Shown one piece after another: positions 8,472 through 16,547 of a DNA stretch of 58,246 nucleotides. The DNA comes from Paraliobacillus salinarum. Lineage in GTDB: Bacteria; Bacillota; Bacilli; Bacillales; Amphibacillaceae. Positions within the stretch are counted from its first letter, which is position 1, and each line of letters opens with the position of its first letter. Made by a program: the position numbers and the translations under genes. The notes beneath the pieces are model-generated. The model was not told the DNA's origin, did no database searches, and saw only the letters and a program-made list of their open reading frames with translations. The stretch lies in contig NZ_JACEFA010000015.1 in the NCBI RefSeq assembly GCF_014083865.1, forward strand, positions 1 to 58,246, written 5' to 3'.

Positions 8472-9887
8472 TTAATTGTTTTCTGCATTCAACTGTTTTT
8501 TGCTTTTTACAAAAAACGATAATATTAAGCCAACAATAGAGATTATACCGGCTACAATAAAGGAAACATTTACTCCGTGTATTGCACCAGCAACTCCATC
8601 AGCTGGTATTGCACTATTCGTCATCACAGAAACTAAAAGGGCAGTACCCATAGCTCCAGCAATTTGACGCATCGTATTGTTCATTGCCGTACCATGTGGA
8701 ATAAGGTGTGGAGGTAATTGATTTAAACCAGCAGTTGTAACTGGCATCATTACCATGGATATACCGAACATCCGAAACGCATGCATAATCGTTAAATAAG
8801 TAATCGTTGTTTCCGTTGATAAATTAGAAAAAGCAAACGTGGATAATGTAACAATGGATAAGCCTATAATAGCAAGCCACCTTGCACCATACTTGTCAAA
8901 TAATCGACCCGTAATAGGATTCATTACTCCCATAATAATGGCTCCGGGCATCAACATTAAACCAGATTGTGTCGCAGTATAACCTAACATATCTTGTGTT
9001 AATAATGGTAGAATAACTGCACCGCCAATCATTGCAATAAAAACAACCATCCCTAAAGCTGTAGTTATCGAAAATACTTTATTTTTGAATACATAAAAAT
9101 TAAGTATTGGTTGTTCTAGTTTAGATTGTCGCATAATAAACGTAGTCAAACTTATCGCACCAACAAGAAGTGAAATTATAACAGACCAACTAGCCCAGCC
9201 AGCAGTACCAGCTATACTAAATCCATATAACAGACCACCAAACCCAAACGTTGATAAAATAATGGATAAACGATCGAGTTTTGGAAATTTACGCTCTGTA
9301 ACATTTTGTAAAATGAAATAAGCAACAACAAGATCAATAATAACAATAGGTAAAATAACGTAGAATAAGCTTCTCCATGGGAATTGATCGATTAACCAAC
9401 CAGATAAAGTTGGTCCAATCGCTGGCGCAAATGCAATGACCAGCCCAAACATTCCCATTGCAGCACCACGCTTTTCAACAGGAAAAATAATAAACAAAAT
9501 CGTTTGCATTAATGGCATCATAATCCCAGCACCTGATGCTTGTAGAATTCGTCCAACCATCAATACAGAGAATCCAGGCGCAACCGCTGCGACCAAGGTT
9601 CCTAGTCCAAATAATCCCATCGCTGTTAAGAATAATCTTCTAGTTGTGAATTTCTCAATTAAAAAAGCAGTGATTGGTATCATAATTCCATTTACAAGTA
9701 AGAAAATGGATTGTAGCCATTGCACTGTATTAGGTTCTAATGATAAATCCACCATAATTTTCGGTAATGCTGTTGCAAGTAATGTTTGGTTTAAAATTGC
9801 AACGAACGCACCTGAGATTAACACAATTAATAACGGAACCTTATTAATTGCCTTTGTTTCCACCATATGACTGGTTTCTTTATTCAT
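8472..9887 (-). CDS. DHA2-family (14-TM) MFS drug efflux transporter
   Basis: The 471-aa membrane protein starts TM1 with LIVLISGAFVAILNQTLLATALPKIMVDL, the motif-D1-like segment of the EmrB/QacA family. WLQSIFLLVNGIMIP and the motif-A loop FLIEKFTTRRLF follow, then RILQASGAGIMMPL (motif B) and FGLVIAFAPAIGPTLSGWL (motif C). About 14 hydrophobic segments are present. It would export drugs or lipophilic compounds using the proton gradient. AGTAGGA lies upstream of the ATG. No regulator gene is adjacent, so the substrate is unknown; LmrB/MdtP-like proteins are the closest type. Confidence 0.88.
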   Translation of the reverse strand: MNKETSHMVETKAINKVPLLIVLISGAFVAILNQTLLATALPKIMVDLSLEPNTVQWLQSIFLLVNGIMIPITAFLIEKFTTRRLFLTAMGLFGLGTLVAAVAPGFSVLMVGRILQASGAGIMMPLMQTILFIIFPVEKRGAAMGMFGLVIAFAPAIGPTLSGWLIDQFPWRSLFYVILPIVIIDLVVAYFILQNVTERKFPKLDRLSIILSTFGFGGLLYGFSIAGTAGWASWSVIISLLVGAISLTTFIMRQSKLEQPILNFYVFKNKVFSITTALGMVVFIAMIGGAVILPLLTQDMLGYTATQSGLMLMPGAIIMGVMNPITGRLFDKYGARWLAIIGLSIVTLSTFAFSNLSTETTITYLTIMHAFRMFGISMVMMPVTTAGLNQLPPHLIPHGTAMNNTMRQIAGAMGTALLVSVMTNSAIPADGVAGAIHGVNVSFIVAGIISIVGLILSFFVKSKKQLNAENN

Positions 9888-10117
9888 TTATATTCCTACT
9901 TTCTATTAACTACTTATATTATAAATTATTTTTAATATCTTATATTAGTATATGTAACTTTAATTGCGCAATTAAACTATTGTATGGCACAAAAAAAGCA
10001 TTGTCAATTTATTTGTTTCTTGCAAAATTAGCGTTCTTACCAGTATGATGAGATTACATTTAATGAAAGTTATGCCTCTAGACGACAAAAGCTTAACATA
10101 AGGAGGAAGTATTTTTT

Positions 10118-10546
10118 ATGTATAAACAGAAGACAATAGAAAACGATGGAGATGTAATAGAATTCATTGAAAATGTGGAAAGTCCCCAAAAGAGAAAAGA
10201 TGCCTATAGTCTTTTAGAAATTTTTTCTGAAACTACTGGGTATCCGCCTAAAATGTGGGGCACGAGTATTATTGGATTTGGATCTTATCATTATAAGTAT
10301 CCTACAGGTCATGAAGGAGATGCACCACTTGTTGGCTTTTCGCCTAGAAAAGCAAAAATCAGTTTATATTTTGCAACTGGTGACACTGATCGTGACGCAT
10401 TGTTAAAACAATTCGGTAAACATACGAGTGGAAAAGCATGTGTTTACATTAATAAATTAGCTGATATTGATGTAGACATACTAAAAAAATTGATCAAGCA
10501 ATCTGTTACCTTTTTACAAAAAACATATCCCGAATCATCAGAATGA
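10118..10546 (+). CDS. DUF1801-family protein
   Basis: The 142-aa soluble protein shows the DUF1801 (YdhG/YdeI-like) pattern: FIENVESPQKRKDAYSLLEIF early, PPKMWGTSIIGFGSYHYKY in the middle, FSPRKAKISLYF, and GKACVYINKLADIDVDIL near the end. The fold is known for small proteins of uncertain function; some members are linked to metal or stress responses, but nothing here defines a role. AAGGAGG lies well placed before the ATG. It stands alone between a divergent MFS gene and a convergent SDR gene. Confidence 0.8.
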   Translation: MYKQKTIENDGDVIEFIENVESPQKRKDAYSLLEIFSETTGYPPKMWGTSIIGFGSYHYKYPTGHEGDAPLVGFSPRKAKISLYFATGDTDRDALLKQFGKHTSGKACVYINKLADIDVDILKKLIKQSVTFLQKTYPESSE

Positions 10547-10616
10547 ACGCGTCAGATTATGTTACTAAACACTTCTCATCACTTCCCACTTATTAATCCT
10601 AACAATATTTAGACAC

Positions 10617-10662
10617 AAAAAAACTAGCCTAACAGAACAAAAATTCCACTAGGCTAGCTTTA
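10617..10662 (-). terminator. Terminator downstream of the SDR gene
   Basis: On the minus strand AGCTAGCCTAG pairs with its partner around 10624-10633 (CTAGCCT/AGGCTAG core) and is followed by TTTTTTT. It lies ~150 bases beyond the SDR stop. On the plus strand it is also downstream of the DUF1801 gene but has a weaker T-run. Confidence 0.65.
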
Positions 10663-10813
10663 CCATATAATCTATCTATTCAATAATTAATCAAACATAT
10701 AAACATATGAATCAATCTATTCATTAACCCCTTTGTTTGACCTCAAAACTTCTATCTATGAATTGAGGAATCATTATAATGAATAAAATGTGTTTATATT
10801 TAATTAGAAAACA

Positions 10814-11557
10814 TTATTTAGCTGTAACTCCACCGTCAACAGGTAATTCAATACCAGTAATATGGCTTGCTTCATCTGATGCTAAGAATAATACTGCATT
10901 TGAAACTTCTTCTGCATTACCTAAGTTTGGAAGTGCTACTTGTGATAAGAAGTAATCTTTATATTCTTCCATTGATTTTGCACTCATTGGTGTAACAATA
11001 TAACCAGGATGTACAGAATTCACACGAATGTTCTTCTTACCAAAATCAACTGCTGCCGCTTTTGTAATTGAGCGAACGGCACCTTTAGATGCTGTATATG
11101 CTCCTGCTCCAGCCATTCCGATTAAAGCAGAAATAGAAGAAATATTAACAATAGAACCGCCATCGTTTTTCTCCATTTGAGGAACAGCATATTGCATACC
11201 ATACATTACGCTATTAATGTTAATGTTATACGTTCTTGCCCAATCTTGTTCTGTTTGTTCCATAAATGGTTTAGCTAATGAAATACCAGCATTATTTACT
11301 AGAATATCTAATCTACCAAATGCATCTACTGTTTCATTAACTACTTTTTCCCAACCTTCTTTAGAAGATACATCATGCTTTATAGCAAGCGCTTTCCCAC
11401 CTGACTGCTTAACTTCTTCTTCCACACTCTTAACCGCATCAAAAGCGATATCTGTTAATACAACAGTCGCACCTTCTTTAGCAAAACGAAGTGCTTCTTC
11501 TTTTCCCATACCACTGCCTGCTCCAGTAATAATAGCTACTTTGTTTTCTAATCTCAT
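10814..11557 (-). CDS. Short-chain dehydrogenase/reductase (SDR, classical)
   Basis: The 247-aa protein begins MRLENKVAIITGAGSGMGKEEA with the TGxxxGxG nucleotide-binding motif. It also has NNAGIS (~85), the catalytic serine in NISSISALIGM (~138), YTASKGAV (Tyr-x-x-x-Lys, ~153-157) and HPGYIVTPM, and ends with GIELPVDGGVTAK. It is an NAD(P)-dependent oxidoreductase of unknown substrate. The ATG at 11557 is preceded by GGGGTGAT; an upstream GTG gives only three extra residues and overlaps that site. It is divergent from a TetR gene and shares its promoter region, so it is probably the repressor's target. Confidence 0.88.
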   Translation of the reverse strand: MRLENKVAIITGAGSGMGKEEALRFAKEGATVVLTDIAFDAVKSVEEEVKQSGGKALAIKHDVSSKEGWEKVVNETVDAFGRLDILVNNAGISLAKPFMEQTEQDWARTYNININSVMYGMQYAVPQMEKNDGGSIVNISSISALIGMAGAGAYTASKGAVRSITKAAAVDFGKKNIRVNSVHPGYIVTPMSAKSMEEYKDYFLSQVALPNLGNAEEVSNAVLFLASDEASHITGIELPVDGGVTAK

Positions 11558-11583
11558 TATAATCACCCCAAAAAAATAAATTG

Positions 11584-11600
11584 TGATAGTTAAACTATCA
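11584..11600. promoter_or_regulatory. Palindromic operator in the SDR/TetR intergenic region
   Basis: TGATAGTTAAACTATCA is a perfect 7-bp inverted repeat with a TAA spacer. It lies just downstream of the SDR -10 and upstream of the SDR ribosome site, where a bound TetR dimer would block transcription. A shorter related palindrome, AGTTAACT, lies just after the TetR -10 (11660-11667). Confidence 0.7.
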
Positions 11601-11606
11601 AGTTTT

Positions 11607-11634
11607 ATTTTAACACCCTTTTTCCAATTTGCAA
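11607..11634 (-). promoter_or_regulatory. Promoter of the SDR gene
   Basis: On the minus strand, -35 TTGCAA (11634-11629), 16-bp spacer, -10 TAAAAT (11612-11607). The palindromic operator starts ~7 bp beyond the -10, covering the expected transcription start. Confidence 0.6.
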
Positions 11635-11658
11635 ACTTTACGCACTCAGAAGTATAAT
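11629..11658 (+). promoter_or_regulatory. Promoter of the tetR-type gene
   Basis: -35 TTGCAA (11629-11634), 18-bp spacer, -10 TATAAT (11653-11658), then AGGAGG ahead of the ATG. The same self-complementary TTGCAA also serves as -35 of the opposite SDR promoter. Confidence 0.6.
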
Positions 11659-11680
11659 AAGTTAACTAGGAGGATTTACA

Positions 11681-12331
11681 ATGAATATAGGTATACGAGA
11701 ACAAAACAAGTGGAAACGCCATCAGAAAATTGTGGCAGCTGCTGAAAAACTTTTCGTTAAACATGGATTAGACACCGTTCAAATGAAAGATATAGCAGCA
11801 GCATCTGATATTGGAATCGCAACATTATTTCGTTATTTCCCTAAAAAGGATCAGCTTATTGTAGCTGTTGCCACGAAAAACTTAGCTGGTATTATGGATG
11901 ATTTAGCTTCCATTGCCTGTTCGGAGAAAACGGCTTTTCAACGGTTAGAAAATGTGTTGGATTATTTATTCAAAAAACAATCGACAGATAAACATGGAGC
12001 AATAAAATTTCGCGAAGCATTTGAAAGTTATGCCTCTTTCACAAGAGAACCGCTTGAAGATGTACAAGACTATATGGATGTACAGAAGAAGATTATAGAG
12101 GTTTTACAACCAATTATGCAGGACGGAAAGACAGATGGTTCTATTAGAAATGATATAAATATCGAAGCAACAATTAAGACGATAATTAATGCTTTTGGCA
12201 CCTTTTCCAGCAATATCATCCTCAAAGAGCCGATCACTTATCCAGAGAAAGAGTTCACTTCAGAACTACAGCAACAAGTTTTAAAAGATATACTTTTAAG
12301 CCATGTGCAGCCTACTAATTGTTCACAATAA
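11681..12331 (+). CDS. TetR-family transcriptional repressor
   Basis: The 216-aa protein has a TetR N-terminal helix-turn-helix: IVAAAEKLFVKHGLDTVQMKDIA followed by IGIATLFRYFPKKDQL (~residues 46-61). The variable helical C-terminal domain should bind an effector. TAGGAGG lies before the ATG. Divergent placement against the SDR gene, with a perfect palindromic operator between them, makes autoregulation and control of the SDR likely. The effector is unknown. The stop codon is followed at once by a terminator. Confidence 0.88.
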   Translation: MNIGIREQNKWKRHQKIVAAAEKLFVKHGLDTVQMKDIAAASDIGIATLFRYFPKKDQLIVAVATKNLAGIMDDLASIACSEKTAFQRLENVLDYLFKKQSTDKHGAIKFREAFESYASFTREPLEDVQDYMDVQKKIIEVLQPIMQDGKTDGSIRNDINIEATIKTIINAFGTFSSNIILKEPITYPEKEFTSELQQQVLKDILLSHVQPTNCSQ

Positions 12332-12351
12332 ATCAGTGGGCTGTTTTTTCA
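12308..12351 (+). terminator. Terminator of the TetR-family gene
   Basis: CAGCC (12308-12312) can pair with GGCTG just before TTTTTT (12345-12350). The long loop includes the stop codon. The stem is short, so this is moderate support. Confidence 0.5.
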
Positions 12352-12361
12352 TATAAACAAC

Positions 12362-12387
12362 AAAAAAAGACTACGTTTCAGTAATCT
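12362..12387 (-). terminator. Terminator of the tRNA-Ala gene
   Basis: On the minus strand AGATTAC (12387-12381) pairs with GTAGTCT (12374-12368), with one T-G wobble, followed by seven Ts. It lies ~50 bases beyond the tRNA 3' end. Confidence 0.7.
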
Positions 12388-12438
12388 TAGCATAAGAAAT
12401 TCATGTTCTTTTTAAAGTAGTGACTTCTAACATTAAAA

Positions 12439-12511
<73 letters not shown>

Positions 12512-12572
12512 AAGAAAATAAGTTCTTTCACACAAACATCGAGGAATTTTTTACTTTTTAAAATACAATGGT

Positions 12573-12601
12573 ATTATATCTATTATTTAAGTGAAATACA
12601 A
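12573..12601 (-). promoter_or_regulatory. Promoter of the tRNA-Ala gene
   Basis: On the minus strand, -35 TTGTAT (12601-12596), exact 17-bp spacer, -10 TATAAT (12578-12573). The start would leave a ~55-nt 5' leader. Confidence 0.65.
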
Positions 12602-12659
12602 ATAATATTGAAACTTATGCTTCATTAATAACGTATATTCATTTGGAGGTGAAAGGGTA

Positions 12660-12845
12660 TTGGATACTTTTTTATTATTTGCACCATTAATTGTTTTAGA
12701 AGTAATACTGGCGATTGTCGCACTTGTCGCTTGGTTTAAAACAGAAAAAACAAATGGCCCTCGATGGTTATGGTTAATTATTATCTTATTGATACAAATT
12801 ATTGGTCCAATTTTATTCTTTACAATCGGAAGGAGGCAACAATAA
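12660..12845 (+). CDS. yxlE: YxlE-like small membrane protein (PLD N-terminal-type domain)
   Basis: The 61-aa protein consists of two membrane helices (about 4-25 and 37-56) separated by WFKTEKTNGPRWLW, the pattern of the phospholipase-D-nuclease N-terminal domain found alone in B. subtilis YxlE. In B. subtilis, YxlE belongs to the sigY operon and lies directly before yxlF and yxlG, the same order as here. The start is TTG, with GGAGGTG eight bases upstream. It is probably co-transcribed with the ABC genes; its stop lies five bases before the next start. Its exact role is not known. Confidence 0.75.
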   Translation: MDTFLLFAPLIVLEVILAIVALVAWFKTEKTNGPRWLWLIIILLIQIIGPILFFTIGRRQQ

Positions 12846-12849
12846 TTCC

Positions 12850-13752
12850 ATGTTTACCGTACAACATGTAACTAAAAAGTTTAATGATAACCCTGTAGTA
12901 AATGATATATCTTTCCGTTTAGAATCTGGTAGATGTGTAGCACTACTCGGTGCGAACGGGGCAGGAAAAACAACAACATTACGAATGTTATCCGGATTGT
13001 TAAAACCAACAAGTGGATCTATTGCATTCGAAGGAATGAAGCTAGGAGCGGATATGCGCAACCATATCGGTTATCTCCCCCAACACCCTGTTTTTCATGG
13101 CTGGATGACTGGGAAGGAATTCTTAATTTACGTTGGACAGCTTGCTCATTTAACAAAAGTAAAAGCAACCGAACTTGCTGATTATTATCTCGAACGAGTT
13201 GGTATTTTGGATGCAAAAGATCAACGCATTAGTAAATATTCTGGTGGAATGAAACAACGCTTAGGAATCGCGCAAGCATTAATTCATAGTCCAAATATGA
13301 TTATGTTAGATGAACCTGTTTCTTCATTAGATCCAATCGGACGCAGAGAAGTGTTAACGTTAATGGAAGAATTAAAAGAACAAACAACCATTCTATTTTC
13401 GACACATATTTTAAGTGACGCGGAAGAAGTTAGTGATGACTTACTACTGATGCATAAGGGAGAAATCGTTGAATCTGGTACATTAAACGAACTACGCCAC
13501 AAACATCAAACTTCTAAGATCAATTTATCTTTTCATGAATCGAATGAAAACTATCTTCCAATGGTTGAACAACTTCCTGGGATCAAAACTTGTTATCTTG
13601 ATCGTGAGGACATTGTTTGTGTCATTGAAGATATGGAACAAACACGACAAGCGTTACTAGAAAAAATAGCAACTGACCAATGGCCACTTACTAGATTTGA
13701 AGTAAGTCGTGCATCACTAGAAGATTTGTTTATGAAGGTGGTGAATAAGTAA
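12850..13752 (+). CDS. yxlF: ABC transporter ATP-binding protein (YxlF-like)
   Basis: The 300-aa protein starts MFTVQHVTKKF and has Walker A GANGAGKTT (~37-45), a Q-loop in GYLPQHP, signature YSGGMKQRL, Walker B MIMLDEP and the switch histidine in STHIL. A C-terminal domain follows, typical of ABC-2 exporter ATPases. It powers the adjacent permease. The ATG at 12850 follows AAGGAGG by ~13 bases, and an upstream in-frame ATG (12802) lies inside yxlE. It overlaps the next gene by one base, which supports translational coupling. Confidence 0.88.
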   Translation: MFTVQHVTKKFNDNPVVNDISFRLESGRCVALLGANGAGKTTTLRMLSGLLKPTSGSIAFEGMKLGADMRNHIGYLPQHPVFHGWMTGKEFLIYVGQLAHLTKVKATELADYYLERVGILDAKDQRISKYSGGMKQRLGIAQALIHSPNMIMLDEPVSSLDPIGRREVLTLMEELKEQTTILFSTHILSDAEEVSDDLLLMHKGEIVESGTLNELRHKHQTSKINLSFHESNENYLPMVEQLPGIKTCYLDREDIVCVIEDMEQTRQALLEKIATDQWPLTRFEVSRASLEDLFMKVVNK

Positions 13753-14525
13753 TGCAGTGGCGTACAATTTTTCGAAAAGAGATGTTGGAGTATTGTCGTA
13801 ATTTCAGTTGGGTATGGGTACCAATTGTCTTTATTATCCTAGCAATTATGGATCCGCTGACCACTTATTATATGCCTATCATTTTAGAAAAAGCTGGCGG
13901 AATGCCTGAAGGAGCAGTTTTTGAAATGCCTGATATTACTGCTGTGGATGCATTTATGATGAGCTTGGGTGAATACAGTATGTTTGGTGTACTTGTAATT
14001 GTATTATTTACTATGGGAACGATTGCCGGGGAGCGGAAAAGTGGTGTCGTAGAACTTATTTTAGTAAAACCGGTACATTACGGAACATATATCTCAAGCA
14101 AATGGGCAGCTAAATTAACCGTTATTTTAGTTTCAGCTAGCATCGGACTTTTAACCAGTTGGTATTATATCAATTTATTATTTGGTGAGCTTTCCTTTAC
14201 TTTAATTATACAAGCGATTTTCTTTTATAGCTTATGGTTCGTGCTTGTTGTCACTATAACTATTTTCTTTAGTTGTTTATTTAAATCACCAGGAGCGGTC
14301 TTTGGTACATCCATTGTTACATTATTAAGTATGTTTGCTATTTATCGTGTATTCTCACATAAATTAAGCTGGTTTCCGAATAGCTTAAGTGGACACATTG
14401 GTGAGATGCTACAGACTGAAACGATCCCTAACACACTCTGGGGTGCAGGTCTTACTACCATTGTATCTAGCCTAATAATCTTATTGATTGCTGTTCTTAT
14501 CTTTAGAAAAAAAGAACTCGCTTAA
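13752..14525 (+). CDS. yxlG: ABC-2 type permease (YxlG-like)
   Basis: The 257-aa protein has about six membrane segments: one at ~20-40, one around 80-95 with the family motif FTMGTIAGERKSGVVELILVKPV, then helices near 115-135, 145-170, 175-195 and 232-252. This is the ABC2 membrane domain partner of the preceding ATPase, and its ATG overlaps the ATPase stop codon by one base. In B. subtilis the pair is attached to the sigY anti-sigma system, but no sigY, yxlC or yxlD is present here. The transported substrate is unknown. Confidence 0.85.
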   Translation: MQWRTIFRKEMLEYCRNFSWVWVPIVFIILAIMDPLTTYYMPIILEKAGGMPEGAVFEMPDITAVDAFMMSLGEYSMFGVLVIVLFTMGTIAGERKSGVVELILVKPVHYGTYISSKWAAKLTVILVSASIGLLTSWYYINLLFGELSFTLIIQAIFFYSLWFVLVVTITIFFSCLFKSPGAVFGTSIVTLLSMFAIYRVFSHKLSWFPNSLSGHIGEMLQTETIPNTLWGAGLTTIVSSLIILLIAVLIFRKKELA

Positions 14526-14531
14526 CTAGAA

Positions 14532-14927
14532 GAGGCTGGGACACAACTAAATAAAGGGCAGTAGAAAACGGATAATAATACCTTGTTTAAGGATTATTAT
14601 CCGTCTTTTCTTCGAGCATATAAATTAGCTGCGGAAATATACGAGACTCCTCGAAAATAAAAAGCAATTTTCTTCGTGCGATGCATCGCTGCCGTAGCAT
14701 TCCTTGTCCTGCAGGAATAGCGCGAGCTGAAGATCCACTCCGTAATCTTAAATGGAAGTTAGACTAAACCCGTCACGTCCTGTGACAACGTCTAACTGAC
14801 CCACGTCATGTGGCCCCGAAGCCGTGCCTGCGGAAAGCGAGTATATTTCCACAGCGGCGTTTATTCTGTTGCAAGGAAATTATTCGTTCGGATTTTTAAA
14901 AGAGAAATAGTGTTATGTCCCAGCCTC
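14532..14927. repeat. 396-bp non-coding element with inverted terminal repeats and internal hairpins
   Basis: It begins GAGGCTGGGACACAAC (14532) and ends GTTATGTCCCAGCCTC (14927), inverted repeats matching at 15 of 16 bases. Inside are a near-perfect hairpin (CGGATAATAAT... at ~14569-14603), a nested palindrome (AGTTAGAC...GTCTAACT enclosing GTCAC...GTGAC, ~14757-14797), and a long-range pair GGAAATATAC/GTATATTTCC (~14633 and ~14843). No plausible ORF is seen, and it is richer in GC than its surroundings. The GAGGCTGGGACA ends resemble dispersed elements I know from other Bacilli genomes; only one copy is in this window. It could be a MITE-like element or a structured RNA. Confidence 0.7.
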
Positions 14928-14942
14928 CTTTTTATAAAAAAA

Positions 14943-15524
14943 TTAATCTAATTCTTTATTGTGTGGTTTAATATGCTGTTTCCCTGTCACTTCATAAAAC
15001 AAACTACCTGATTTATTAGTAAGTGACGGAGGATCTACAAAGGTCATCCCCATTAATTTTTTAAATTCTCCCACTGTTAAAGGCTTTGCTTCAGGCATTA
15101 ACTCATATCCTATTCTCCCATTTGATTCAATTGTTGCATTTTTCACATCCGAGATATTGGATATCCCTTGTTGACGCAATTGCATTTCCAGTTTGTCGAC
15201 AGTTATTCGCAACTTTTTCAAATTGATTTTATTTAATTGTCCCTGTTCTATTACAGGTATGGATTTACCAGTAAAAAACTTTTCAATCGAATTAAATTTA
15301 ACTTGGAGATATTCTATTAAGACAAGAGTTGTTACAAAAATTATAATTGTAATAATTGTCTTCATTACACTATCTTCAATAATTGGTTGAACAATAATTG
15401 ATCCAATTGAAATCATAACAATTGTTGTTGTAACCGTCATTTGTGCAATAGATTTTCTACCGGCTAAACGTAAGATTAAAAATCCAGAAAGAACCATTAT
15501 TATTGCTTTCCATACAAAGTCCAT
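14943..15524 (-). CDS. DUF421 membrane protein (YetF/YrbG-like)
   Basis: The 193-aa protein has three N-terminal membrane segments (about 5-22, 30-50, 55-75) with the family motif LRLAGRKSIAQMT. A cytosolic domain follows with FTGKSIPVIEQGQLN and LRQQGISNISDVKNATIESNGRIGYEL. This is the standard DUF421 layout of YetF-type proteins, slightly shorter than usual. The function of the family is poorly defined; several are induced in sporulating cells. AAGGAG lies before the ATG. The right end of the 396-bp element lies 15 bases beyond its stop. Confidence 0.85.
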   Translation of the reverse strand: MDFVWKAIIMVLSGFLILRLAGRKSIAQMTVTTTIVMISIGSIIVQPIIEDSVMKTIITIIIFVTTLVLIEYLQVKFNSIEKFFTGKSIPVIEQGQLNKINLKKLRITVDKLEMQLRQQGISNISDVKNATIESNGRIGYELMPEAKPLTVGEFKKLMGMTFVDPPSLTNKSGSLFYEVTGKQHIKPHNKELD

Positions 15525-15626
15525 ATGTTGTTCTCCTTGAAAGTTTGATTGTTTTTACTATTTTCATTTTAAATTTATCTATTCAAGGAAAATTATTCTT
15601 TTACCTAAAGTCCTTTTACTCCAAAG

Positions 15627-16496
15627 CTAATCTACTCTCTTAATAGGTAAGGAGCAGCATCGAAAGGATCCGCCTGATTTGATGATCTCACTAAATGGCA
15701 CCTCAATCACTGTAAATCCATGTGAGCGAAGAGCTTGGTTAACCTTTTTATTTTTCTGTAAGCTAATAACCGTATGATTCCCAATTGGCAATACATTTGT
15801 CCCTAACGTAAATTGCTCATCTTCAGTCACCTTGATAAGAACTTCATATTTTTGTTCAATTTTTTTCAAATCATCTTCTTGAAATGCATCAGGATAAATA
15901 AGTGCGGTATTGTGTGCAATAACATTAAATGCACAATCTAGGTGTAATATGTGTTTGGGTAACGATAAAGGAATAATCTGATGGTGTGGTAATTGTGATT
16001 GTAACATGTGAATGGCTTCCATTGTTGTTCTTTCGCTCACTCCAACCCAAATGAGGTTTCCATCAATAATTACATCTCCACCTTCTATAGATGCAGTTTC
16101 AATAGATTGGAATGGGATTAGTTGTTGTGCTAAATATTGCTCTAATTCACTAACTTCCGGAACTCTAATTGGACGTTGCATACTTGAAGTATAAAGAGTG
16201 TTTCCAATGCAAAACCCAATATCACGCGTAAACACTTGTTCATGTAGATCAGGATTAGGTTTTAGTTCCATCACTTTTATTTGTTGATCCTTCAACGTTT
16301 TAACAAACTGCTCATGCTGTTTCATAGCAATTTGCACATCAATATTTTCAGACTTATAATGCTTTTGCGTTTCATTAATGATCTTTCCTATTTTCATGTA
16401 AGCAGGTGAACAAACAATTACCTTTTCCAACCTACCATACTCAGTCGCACAACCTACCTCATCTACTATTACTTTTTGATTCGCTTCCAAAAACAT
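15627..16496 (-). CDS. Arginine deiminase/DDAH-fold hydrolase
   Basis: The 289-aa protein has the catalytic pattern of the guanidino-modifying superfamily: VFTRDIGF (88-95), EGGD (138-141), HLDCAFN (185-191) and GGSFRCCSLP (275-284), whose Cys280 is the expected nucleophile. Such enzymes cleave or transfer groups on arginine-like guanidino compounds; it is closest in layout to dimethylarginine dimethylaminohydrolase-like proteins. The substrate is not predictable, and no arginine-pathway genes are adjacent. GGGAGG lies only two bases before the ATG, so translation may start at the TTG two codons later (16490). Confidence 0.82.
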   Translation of the reverse strand: MFLEANQKVIVDEVGCATEYGRLEKVIVCSPAYMKIGKIINETQKHYKSENIDVQIAMKQHEQFVKTLKDQQIKVMELKPNPDLHEQVFTRDIGFCIGNTLYTSSMQRPIRVPEVSELEQYLAQQLIPFQSIETASIEGGDVIIDGNLIWVGVSERTTMEAIHMLQSQLPHHQIIPLSLPKHILHLDCAFNVIAHNTALIYPDAFQEDDLKKIEQKYEVLIKVTEDEQFTLGTNVLPIGNHTVISLQKNKKVNQALRSHGFTVIEVPFSEIIKSGGSFRCCSLPIKRVD

Positions 16497-16547
16497 GACC
16501 TCCCTTTTGCCTCTCTATCTTTTCATTTCTTTTTATTATAACAAAAA

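Noticed and set aside
9436-9870. Open frame of 144 codons on the plus strand
   Set aside because: It is antisense to the DHA2 transporter gene, has no family resemblance, and its reading is explained by the hydrophobic codon pattern of the opposite strand.
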